NCBI GenBank assembly: GCA_002440265.1 | Contig: DJSG01000057.1 | Coordinates: 1,988 to 14,444 of the forward strand | DNA from: Bacteroidales bacterium UBA6340 | GTDB lineage: Bacteria > Bacteroidota > Bacteroidia > Bacteroidales > Paludibacteraceae | Reading direction: 5' to 3' | Length of the DNA: 12,457 nt | Part shown: piece by piece, positions 1-6,069 of the stretch | Numbering within the stretch: the first letter of the stretch is position 1 | Layout of the letters: every line of letters starts with the position of its first letter | Position numbers and translations under genes: made by a program | Notes under the pieces: generated by a model | Database searches by the model: none | Told to the model about the DNA's origin: nothing | The model's input: only the letters and a program-made list of their open reading frames with translations

Positions 1-190
1 TCCGGTAGGCTGCAGACGTAAGCAGCCCGTGTTCTTTGACGTATGAATACTGCCCGTGAGGGTAGTGGAGGGAGCCTTGGTTCCCTCGGAAGAGACAAAG
101 GTGTTTCTGCGAAACAGAAAAGAGGTCGCCTTAGTTTGTCAGACAACCCCTTTTCTTTCCTGTTTTGCCCCTTTATAGGGCGACCTTTGT
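1..190. other. Densely folded gene-free end, possible partial structured RNA
   Basis: No protein gene is convincing here. Several stem-loops follow each other: GGCTGC 8-13 with GCAGCC 22-27; ACTGCCC 49-55 with GGGTAGT 60-66 closed by a GTGA (GNRA-type) tetraloop; an 8-bp stem 68-75 with 80-87; GTTTC 103-107 with GAAAC 111-115; and GGTCGCC 124-130 with GGCGACC 179-185. No stop triplet occurs in any minus-strand frame between 130 and 1, yet there is no ATG or GTG start there either, and plus frames are closed. This fits a structured RNA on either strand, cut by the window edge, better than a protein. I do not recognise the family; it does not show the conserved cores I know for RNase P, tmRNA, SRP, cobalamin, TPP or SAM RNAs. 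Confidence 0.35.
123..186 (-). terminator. Possible terminator-like stem-loop after rnfA
   Basis: Downstream of the rnfA stop, an 8-bp stem (AGGTCGCC on the minus strand at 186-179, pairing with 130-123) encloses a 48-base loop. It is followed on the minus strand by the T-rich stretch CTTTTCTGTTT. This could end the rnf transcript, but the loop is long and the T run is interrupted, so the call is weak. It may equally be part of the larger folded region that covers this end of the window. Confidence 0.25.
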
Positions 191-202
191 TCACCTATAC
201 AT

Positions 203-796
203 TTACACTACGCCGCTGAAGCCCATGAATGCCATTGCCAGCAGACCGGCAGTGAGGAGGGCGATAGGCGTGCCTTGCATGGCTTTGGGCACTTTGTTCA
301 TTGCCAGTTGCTCGCGCATGCCGGCGAAAAGCACCAGTGCCAGCGCAAAGCCGAGTGCGGTAGCGAGTGCGAACAGGGTGCCGGTGAGCAGGTTGTGGTC
401 CGCACCGACAGGCAGTTTGTTGGTGCCATTGGCCACGAGAATAGCCACACCAAGCAAGCAGCAGTTGGTGGTAATCAGAGGCAGGAAGACACCCAGCGCC
501 TGATAGAGCGACGGGGAGATTTTCTTGAGGACAATCTCAATCATCTGCACGAGGGCGGCAATGACAAGAATGAACAGAATGGTCTGCAAGAACTCGACAT
601 GCCACTTGACCAAGAGCATCTGCAGCAGGTAGGTGACCACGGTGGCGAGCGTCAGCACAAACGTGACGGCTGCGCCCATGCCGAGGGCGGTGTCAATCTT
701 CTTACTAACACCCAAGAAGGGGCAAATGCCCAAGAACTGACTCAGTACGATATTGTTGACAAATATCGCCGAGATGAATATCAGAAAATATACCAT
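203..796 (-). CDS. rnfA: Rnf complex membrane subunit RnfA
   Basis: RnfA is one of two homologous integral membrane subunits of the Rnf ferredoxin:NAD+ oxidoreductase; with RnfE it forms the membrane core that passes electrons between the two faces. The product is 197 residues, the usual family length, and reads as six hydrophobic segments. The signature NNIVLSQFLGICPFLG lies at residues 14-29 with Cys25, and TTNCCLLG at 109-116 with Cys112/Cys113. In known Rnf/Nqr structures, equivalent cysteines of RnfA and RnfE hold a membrane [2Fe-2S] cluster. The start has an AAGGAG ribosome site about eight bases upstream and lies 12 bases after the rnfE stop, so it is the last gene of rnfBCDGEA. Identification is secure; whether the complex pumps Na+ or H+ cannot be read from the sequence. 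Confidence 0.96.
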   Translation of the reverse strand: MVYFLIFISAIFVNNIVLSQFLGICPFLGVSKKIDTALGMGAAVTFVLTLATVVTYLLQMLLVKWHVEFLQTILFILVIAALVQMIEIVLKKISPSLYQALGVFLPLITTNCCLLGVAILVANGTNKLPVGADHNLLTGTLFALATALGFALALVLFAGMREQLAMNKVPKAMQGTPIALLTAGLLAMAFMGFSGVV

Positions 797-808
797 AGTG
801 ATGTCTCC

Positions 809-1396
809 TTACTTTTTCATTACTTTTTGCATGATTGCCATCAGATATGCCAGCACAATGAAAGCACCCGGGGCAAGTACGAAAATCAGCATGCCGTACT
901 GGTCACTGAAGACGTGCAAGCCGAAGATACTGCCCGTGCCGAGCAACTCGCGGACAGCGCCGATGACAGTGAGCGAGAGGGTGAAGCCCAAGCCCATGCC
1001 CAGTCCGTCGAGGGCGGAGAGTCCGACCGTGTTCTTAGCCGCAAAGGCTTCGGCACGTCCGAGGACGATACAGTTGACCACAATCAGCGGGATGAACAAG
1101 CCCAGCACCTCGTAGATGCCCGGCAGGTACGCCTGCATAAGCAGTTGAACGATAGTCACAAAGGTGGCAATCACCACGATGAATGCGGGGATACGCACCT
1201 TGTCGGGGATGACGTTTTTGAGCATCGAAATCACGGTGTTGGAGCAGATAAGCACAAACATCGTCGCCAATCCCATCGACATGCCGTTGATGGCGGATGT
1301 GGTGGTGGCAAGTGTGGGGCACATACCGAGCACCAGCCCGAAGGTGGGGTTCTCGCGCAATATGCCGTTGGTCAGGGTATTCAGAGCCTTACTCAT
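809..1396 (-). CDS. rnfE: Rnf complex membrane subunit RnfE
   Basis: RnfE is the membrane partner and paralogue of RnfA in the Rnf complex. From the chosen start it is 195 residues and almost entirely hydrophobic helices. Cys26 (in GLVLGMCPTLA) and Cys109 (in IVVNCIVLGRAEAFA) match the pair that, with RnfA cysteines, ligates the membrane [2Fe-2S] cluster. I chose ATG at 1396 (MSKALN) because GGAGG stands six bases upstream and homologues begin at this point. The frame is open to an ATG at 1432, which would add 12 basic residues without a comparable ribosome site. The chosen start overlaps the end of rnfG by eight bases, suggesting translational coupling. The protein is shorter than enterobacterial RsxE (about 230 residues). 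Confidence 0.95.
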   Translation of the reverse strand: MSKALNTLTNGILRENPTFGLVLGMCPTLATTTSAINGMSMGLATMFVLICSNTVISMLKNVIPDKVRIPAFIVVIATFVTIVQLLMQAYLPGIYEVLGLFIPLIVVNCIVLGRAEAFAAKNTVGLSALDGLGMGLGFTLSLTVIGAVRELLGTGSIFGLHVFSDQYGMLIFVLAPGAFIVLAYLMAIMQKVMKK

Positions 1397-2018
1397 GGGG
1401 TACCTCCGTTTCTGAATTTTGTTCGTTATCAATCAATTGGCTTGCTCCCGTAGCAGCCTCCACCTCGCCCTCGGTGTAGGCGGAGTATGCAGCGTTCACT
1501 GCTTTGAGGAACGCGCGCGAAGAGATAGTTGCAGCCGTGATAGCGTCCACATCACCGCCGTCCTTGCTCACCGTGAAAGCCCCCGTAGCCTTGCGACCGA
1601 GGATATTCTGCCCGGGCTTGTCCGCGTTCTTGAACCACTCCACGATATGCGTACCCAAACCGGGGGTCTCCTGTTGCTCAAGGACTTCGTAGTTAACGAT
1701 GTGACTGTCAGCATCGAAGCCCACCATCAGGCGTATCACACCGCCGAAGCCGTCAGCCTGCGTCTCTACGGCAGCACCCACGAATTGGTCGCCCGTGTAT
1801 GCCTTGTACACCGTGAGTCCGTTCACGGTATCGGGGTCTGCAATGCGCTCATGCTCAGGCAGAACGGCACTGATAGCAGCGGTCTGCTTGGCTGTTTGCT
1901 GCTCTTGGATAGCCTTTTGGGTGAACATATAGACAGCCCCCAGTGCCGCAGCAGCCACAATGGTGATGCTCGTGAGCGAAATCACCATGTTAGGAAATGT
2001 ACTTTTCAACTTTGCCAT
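1389..2018 (-). CDS. rnfG: Rnf complex FMN-binding subunit RnfG
   Basis: RnfG is a single-pass membrane protein with a large extracytoplasmic domain that carries covalently bound FMN and relays electrons in the Rnf complex. The product is 209 residues: an N-terminal membrane anchor at about 12-32, a linker rich in Gln/Ala/Lys (about 33-50), then the FMN-binding domain. The flavin attachment motif appears as DAITAATISS at 158-167, with Thr164 the expected FMN-threonine. The highly conserved ETPGLGT segment is at 117-123. The acidic, Gln/Asn-rich tail from about 183 is not conserved in the family. The ATG has AGGAGG (2024-2029) just upstream, overlapping the rnfD stop. The 3' end overlaps rnfE by eight bases. 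Confidence 0.95.
   Translation of the reverse strand: MAKLKSTFPNMVISLTSITIVAAAALGAVYMFTQKAIQEQQTAKQTAAISAVLPEHERIADPDTVNGLTVYKAYTGDQFVGAAVETQADGFGGVIRLMVGFDADSHIVNYEVLEQQETPGLGTHIVEWFKNADKPGQNILGRKATGAFTVSKDGGDVDAITAATISSRAFLKAVNAAYSAYTEGEVEAATGASQLIDNEQNSETEVPHE
1403..1407 (-). promoter_or_regulatory. Ribosome binding site deciding the rnfE start
   Basis: The minus strand reads GGAGGTACCCC directly before the ATG at 1396. A strong Shine-Dalgarno match is not universal in Bacteroidota genes, so its presence inside the end of rnfG favours the short rnfE start over the in-frame ATG at 1432. Confidence 0.7.
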
Positions 2019-2027
2019 AGTAACCTC

Positions 2028-3026
2028 CTATTTCTTCTTCTCGCCGAAACGTTTCGGGCGGATATGGTTCAACAAAGGCACACACGCATTCATAATCAGA
2101 ATGGCGAAGGACATACCCTCAGGGTAAGCGCCCCATGTACGTATTACCATGACAATCAGTCCGATACCAATACCGAAGATTATCTTGCCCCACCCTGTCA
2201 TAGGTGACGTCACATAGTCGGTTGCCATGAAGAAAGCACCCAACATAATACCGCCCGTGCAGAGGCTCATCGCTACATATTGCAGCGTGGTGATGCCCTC
2301 GGGCAACGCCCCGCACCAGCCTGTAACGGCTGCGAACAATGCCACCGTAGCCAGTATGCTTACGGGGATATGCCATGTGATAACACGCGTGATAATCAAG
2401 GAGATACCGCCAATCAGCAGTGCCAAGGCACATACCTCGCCCAGACTGCCGCCTATCCAACCGGCGAACATATCCCACAGTTCGGGCAGTTGGTTGATGA
2501 GACTGCTATCGCCATTCTTGACAATCTGTTTCATCAATGCCAGCGGTGTAGCCCCCGTCTCGGCGTCCACATACGAGGTGTGAAAGCCCATCGGGCGAGG
2601 CCATGTGGTCATCTGCACGGGGAACGCGATGAGCAGGAACACACGTCCTACCAAAGCGGGGTTGAACAGGTTCTGCCCCAAGCCGCCGAAGGTCATCTTG
2701 GCAATGCCGATAGCCACCAGCGCACCAATCACAACTATCCACCACGGCAGGTTGCAGGGCAGGTTGAACGCCAACAGCAGACCCGTGAGGACAGCCGAGC
2801 AGTCGCAGATAGTGGGCTTCTGCTTGAGCAGGAACTTGGTTATCAGCCACTCGAACAGCACGCAGGCTGCCACGCTGATGGCTGTGGTGATGAGTGCGCC
2901 CCAACCGAATGCCGCCACGCTTATCACGTAGGCAGGCAGCAGAGCCGCAATCACCAAGAGCATATTTTTCCGGACACTATCACCGCTGTGCGCGTGCGGT
3001 GCCGGAGATACGATTAGTTGTTTCAT
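2028..3026 (-). CDS. rnfD: Rnf complex membrane flavoprotein RnfD
   Basis: RnfD is the multi-spanning membrane subunit of the Rnf complex that carries a second covalent FMN on its extracytoplasmic side and is implicated in ion translocation. The 332-residue product has the NQR2/RnfD architecture: N-terminal amphipathic region (SPAPHAHSGDSVRKNML, 7-23), two helix blocks with GGLGQNLFNPALVGR at 114-128, and the flavinylation motif TGATPL at 157-162 with Thr160 as expected attachment site. Helices resume after about 195, and MATDYVTSPMTGWGK is a typical late motif. The region before the start (spacer 3027-3080) has no Shine-Dalgarno match but holds a heptamer repeat array. RnfG follows immediately. 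The identification is secure. Confidence 0.96.
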   Translation of the reverse strand: MKQLIVSPAPHAHSGDSVRKNMLLVIAALLPAYVISVAAFGWGALITTAISVAACVLFEWLITKFLLKQKPTICDCSAVLTGLLLAFNLPCNLPWWIVVIGALVAIGIAKMTFGGLGQNLFNPALVGRVFLLIAFPVQMTTWPRPMGFHTSYVDAETGATPLALMKQIVKNGDSSLINQLPELWDMFAGWIGGSLGEVCALALLIGGISLIITRVITWHIPVSILATVALFAAVTGWCGALPEGITTLQYVAMSLCTGGIMLGAFFMATDYVTSPMTGWGKIIFGIGIGLIVMVIRTWGAYPEGMSFAILIMNACVPLLNHIRPKRFGEKKK

Positions 3027-3045
3027 AAACTATTTACTTTCTAAT

Positions 3046-3080
3046 TCTCTAAACACTAAACTCTAATCCCTAATCTCTAA
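3046..3080 (-). repeat. Five tandem heptamers between rnfC and rnfD
   Basis: On the minus strand five 7-base units run in perfect register with consensus TTAG(A/G/T)G(A/T); the first abuts the rnfC stop codon at 3081-3083. Further out towards rnfD a sixth, out-of-register TTAGAAA occurs. The array fills most of the 54-base spacer of an otherwise tightly packed operon. Confidence 0.75.
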
Positions 3081-4418
3081 CTACTTTTTGGCAGCGCGGG
3101 CGCGGATGATACCGCCCACTTTGGCTTTGCCCATACGGATATAGTCGAGCAGCGGCTGGTGGCTGGGGCAGGTGTAGAGGCAGCAACCGCACTCGATGCA
3201 GTCCATCACGCTGTGCTGCTCCATCTCGTCCCACATCTGCAGTTGCGCCTGCCTGCTCAGCAGGTAGGGTTCCAAGCCCATCGGGCAGGCACCTACGCAC
3301 TTGCCGCAACGGATACAGTTCTCAGGCTCCACGCGGAGACTCTCCTTCTCGGGCATGAACAGCAAGCCGCTCACACGCTTGTTGGCGGGCATATTGATGT
3401 TGTTCATTGCGCGTCCCATCATAGGTCCGCCGCCGATAATCTTCCCCGTATCCTCGGGCACACCGCCTGCCAATGCCACTACGTCGCTCAGCGGGGTTCC
3501 GAAACGCACACTGTAGTTGCCCGGCTTGGCGAGGCTCTTACCTGTGACGGTCATTACACGCGAGATAAGCGGTTTGTTCTTCTGCACAGCCTCATACACG
3601 GCATAGATAGTAGCCACATTGTCCACCACGGCACCCACCTCGATAGGCAGCGCACCGCTCGGCACCTGGCGACCGATACATGCGTCAATCAACTGTTTCT
3701 CACCGCCTTGCGGGTATTTGAGTTTCAGCGGTTTCACCTCTACGCCCAGCACTTTCGATGCCAACTCCTGCATGTGGCGGATGGCATCGGGCTTGTTTTT
3801 CTCGATACCGATAATGGCTTTTTGAATGTTGAGGGCACGCATCAGAATCTGAATACCGACGATGATTTCCTCGCCGTGTTCCAGCATCAGTTGGTGGTCG
3901 CAAGTGAGGTACGGCTCACACTCTACCCCGTTGACAATCAGCACTTCCGCTTTCTTACCCGGGGGCGGCAGCAACTTCACGTGTGTGGGGAAGCAAGCAC
4001 CGCCCAAGCCCACGATACCGGCCTCGGCAATCTTGTCCACAATGGCTTTGCTCTCCAAGTGGCACTCGCGCGCGAGCGCGGGCGTGCGATCTATATTGTC
4101 TAACCACTCATCACCCTCCACGTCCATAAAGATGGCGGGCATACGCAGTCCCCATGCGTCCACGGTGGAGTCAATCTTGGTGATAGTACCGCTGAATGGC
4201 GAGTGGATATTCGCGCTCACAAAGCCGCCTGCCTTGGCAAGCAACTCGCCCACCTTCACTTTCTGCCCTTTCTCCACCACGGGTTGCGCGGGCGCACCTA
4301 TGTGCTGGACGAGCGGAATGATGGCTTTCTGTGGCAGCGGGCACTCTGTAATCGGCTGATGTGCAGAGTATTGCTTATTGTCGTGTGGATGCACTCCACC
4401 TATACGAAACGTATTCAT
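3081..4418 (-). CDS. rnfC: Rnf complex NADH-binding iron-sulfur subunit RnfC
   Basis: RnfC is the cytoplasmic subunit that exchanges electrons with NAD(H) in the Rnf complex. The 445-residue product shows an N-terminal hydrolipoyl-like barrel (about 30-100), then the Rossmann-like NADH/FMN region related to the 51-kDa subunit of complex I, with GLGGACFPTH at 137-146 and VNGVECEPY at 162-170. A SLBB-type segment follows at about 285-340. Two [4Fe-4S] motifs close the protein: Cys368/371/374/378 and Cys407/410/413/417. The start codon shares ATGA with the rnfB stop and has AGGAGG (4426-4431) seven bases upstream, inside the rnfB tail. Length matches non-enterobacterial RnfC, lacking the long Ala-rich tail of E. 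coli RsxC. Confidence 0.97.
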   Translation of the reverse strand: MNTFRIGGVHPHDNKQYSAHQPITECPLPQKAIIPLVQHIGAPAQPVVEKGQKVKVGELLAKAGGFVSANIHSPFSGTITKIDSTVDAWGLRMPAIFMDVEGDEWLDNIDRTPALARECHLESKAIVDKIAEAGIVGLGGACFPTHVKLLPPPGKKAEVLIVNGVECEPYLTCDHQLMLEHGEEIIVGIQILMRALNIQKAIIGIEKNKPDAIRHMQELASKVLGVEVKPLKLKYPQGGEKQLIDACIGRQVPSGALPIEVGAVVDNVATIYAVYEAVQKNKPLISRVMTVTGKSLAKPGNYSVRFGTPLSDVVALAGGVPEDTGKIIGGGPMMGRAMNNINMPANKRVSGLLFMPEKESLRVEPENCIRCGKCVGACPMGLEPYLLSRQAQLQMWDEMEQHSVMDCIECGCCLYTCPSHQPLLDYIRMGKAKVGGIIRARAAKK

Positions 4419-5356
4419 ACTTTTGCCTCCTCTTCTTTGGGCGTTGCCGTTGCCGGCTGCGCGGTTGATGGTTGCACGTTAGCGGGCTGTGCGTTGGCGG
4501 GTTGCGCTGTTGGTGCAGGTTTGGGTTCTGCGGGTTTGCGTGGCGGGAAATTGACTGCGTGAATAGCCCCTGTCGGACATTCAGCCTCGCACTTGCGGCA
4601 CAGACGGCACTTCGTGAAGTCGATGTACGCGAGGTTGTTCTCCACCGTGATGGCATCGAAAGCGCACACTTTCTGGCACTTACCGCAGCCTATGCAGGCA
4701 TTGGTGCAGGCTTTGCGGGCGATAGCACCCTTGTCTTTGTTGACGCACATCACCACCATACGACGGCTCTTCGGACCCTTGTTGCGCAACTCGATGATGT
4801 GGCGCGGGCACGCTTTCACGCACTTGCCGCAACTGGTGCACTTCTCATCGTCCACCTCGGGCAGCCCTGTTGTAGGATTCATGTGAATGGCATCGAACTC
4901 GCACGCTGCCACGCAGTCGCCGCAACCCAAGCAGCCAAACGGACAATCCGTCTCACCCACATACAGGTTGTGCATGATTTGGCAGGTACGCGCACCGTCG
5001 TATTGGCTCGTACGCGGACGCGCCTCGCACGTGCCGTTGCAGCGCACCACTGCCACTTTGGGTTCGGTGGCACTCACCGCCATACCCAGGATTTCACCCA
5101 CTTTCTGCATCGTGGGCGCACCTCCTACAGGGCAGAACAGACCGTCCAGCGAGTCGGCTTTCACGCACGCCTCCGCCAGCGCACGACAACCTGCAAAGCC
5201 GCAACCGCCGCAGTTCGCACCCGGCAGCACTTCTTGCACCTCGTCGATGCGAGGGTCTTCCTCCACCTTGAACTTCTGAGCCACGAGATACAGCAACACA
5301 GCCGCCACCAATCCCGTCACACCCAGAACGAGTAAGGAAATCAAAATCAAATTCAT
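4415..5356 (-). CDS. rnfB: Rnf complex ferredoxin-like subunit RnfB
   Basis: RnfB is the entry point for ferredoxin electrons in the Rnf complex. The 313-residue product has an N-terminal membrane anchor (about 3-26), then the four-cysteine Fes domain (GANCGGCGFAGC with Cys49, Cys52, Cys57, and Cys75). It then has four ferredoxin-type cysteine motifs starting at Cys142, Cys173, Cys221 and Cys250, so up to five [4Fe-4S] clusters. The last 40 or so residues are a Pro/Ala/Gln-rich low-complexity tail with repeated QPAN-like units (about 285-302) and an acidic end; this tail is not needed for the family assignment. The ATG has an A-rich leader without Shine-Dalgarno. It is first of rnfBCDGEA and follows rseC after a 130-base spacer. 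Confidence 0.96.
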   Translation of the reverse strand: MNLILISLLVLGVTGLVAAVLLYLVAQKFKVEEDPRIDEVQEVLPGANCGGCGFAGCRALAEACVKADSLDGLFCPVGGAPTMQKVGEILGMAVSATEPKVAVVRCNGTCEARPRTSQYDGARTCQIMHNLYVGETDCPFGCLGCGDCVAACEFDAIHMNPTTGLPEVDDEKCTSCGKCVKACPRHIIELRNKGPKSRRMVVMCVNKDKGAIARKACTNACIGCGKCQKVCAFDAITVENNLAYIDFTKCRLCRKCEAECPTGAIHAVNFPPRKPAEPKPAPTAQPANAQPANVQPSTAQPATATPKEEEAKV

Positions 5357-5416
5357 ACTTTATTCTTGTTTTTATTCTTTTCCGCACTACACTTTGTTCT
5401 GCTCAATCACTCGACA

Positions 5417-5449
5417 TTCTCTCGAAGTTCTCTCGGTATTCTCTCGGTA
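5417..5449 (-). repeat. Three tandem 11-bp repeats upstream of rnfB
   Basis: Plus-strand units TTCTCTCGAAG (5417-5427), TTCTCTCGGTA (5428-5438) and TTCTCTCGGTA (5439-5449) are adjacent; a weaker fourth copy (atcactcgaca, 5406-5416) precedes them. They lie in the 130-base spacer between rseC and rnfB (5357-5486), which otherwise shows no promoter consensus on the minus strand. The 11-base period is close to one helical turn, so tandem binding of a protein is possible, but this is inference. Confidence 0.75.
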
Positions 5450-5486
5450 TTTTGCAGAAATCAGCATGTTGCATTATACATACTCA

Positions 5487-5906
5487 TCAGCCCCTTTCTT
5501 TCAATTTTCTCGCCGTAAAACAGAACCCCTTTTGCAGTCGCCGTTTGAAGAGACTTAATATCAAGTAGTACACACCAGTCGCACATAATGCTACCGTCCC
5601 TGCCGCCGCCTCACTCAGCCACCGGCTCAGCACAAACACCATACTAATCAGCACCACAAACGGCAGTATGTACGCCAACAGCACCGCTTTCCACCCTAAT
5701 TTCTGCTGCACCAACACCTCCACTTTATCCCCCACCTGCAGCGGCTCCAACGGAATGACATCCATCTCCTTCTCCTGACTCTCGGCAGACATACACATCT
5801 GTTTGGCTTTGCACGACGCACACGCACTCGCCTGCACAATCCGCACACGCGCCACGCCATCGCCTACCGACAGTACCACTCCGTCATGTTTTATCAAATC
5901 AGCCAT
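5487..5906 (-). CDS. rseC: RseC/MucC-like membrane protein (SoxR-reducing system RseC family)
   Basis: The 139-residue product matches the RseC/MucC family in layout. An N-terminal soluble part carries a cysteine cluster, CASCKAKQMC, with Cys29, Cys32 and Cys38. Two hydrophobic helices follow (about 70-90 and 96-115), then a basic C-terminus. In enterobacteria RseC acts with the Rsx (Rnf) complex in keeping SoxR reduced; in Bacteroidota it commonly sits in front of rnf genes, and a role in Rnf assembly or redox handling is inferred here. I chose ATG at 5906 (MADLIKHDG); the frame is open to a GTG at 5918, which would leave only about a dozen bases of leader after the promoter predicted at 5936-5966. 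It is the first gene of the rnf operon. Confidence 0.85.
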   Translation of the reverse strand: MADLIKHDGVVLSVGDGVARVRIVQASACASCKAKQMCMSAESQEKEMDVIPLEPLQVGDKVEVLVQQKLGWKAVLLAYILPFVVLISMVFVLSRWLSEAAAGTVALCATGVYYLILSLFKRRLQKGFCFTARKLKERG

Positions 5907-5935
5907 TGCCAATTTCACTCACATCAAAAAACTTG

Positions 5936-5966
5936 CAAAGTTACGTAAAAAATATGTCCCTCGCAA
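5936..5966 (-). promoter_or_regulatory. Bacteroidota-type promoter for rseC-rnfBCDGEA
   Basis: The minus strand shows TAACTTTG (5943-5936), an exact match to the Bacteroidota -7 consensus TAnnTTTG. TTG at 5966-5964 lies 20 bases further upstream as a plausible -33 element. Transcription would begin near 5930, about 25 bases before the rseC start. No other such match was found in front of the other genes of the operon, so this promoter probably drives the whole rnf set. Confidence 0.65.
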
Positions 5967-6069
5967 CCTTTCTCCCTAAAAGTGGGTAATTTTATTCTAT
6001 ACCTGCCGATTTATAACAGTGATAAGTGAATAACGACGGGTTGCCGATGAGTTGTCGGGTCGTAGTTTG

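Noticed and set aside
1..130. Minus-strand protein gene running off the window edge
   Set aside because: All three frames are open, but there is no ATG or GTG and no frame gives a recognisable sequence; the hairpins explain the region better.
167..181. GCCC/GGGC hairpin after rnfA as an intrinsic terminator
   Set aside because: The stem is only four pairs and is followed by A-rich, not T-rich, sequence on the transcribed strand.
1397..1432. Extended N-terminus of RnfE from the upstream ATG at 1432
   Set aside because: The ATG at 1396 has a GGAGG site at good spacing and begins where homologues begin; the extension is short and basic without support.
275..1453. Long plus-strand open frame of 392 codons opposite rnfA, rnfE and rnfG
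   Set aside because: Its translation is His/Gln/Glu-rich with no recognisable domain, and it is the exact shadow of three well-identified GC-rich genes. The same holds for plus-strand frames opposite rnfD, rnfC and rnfB (2280-3017, 3159-4103, 4472-5335).
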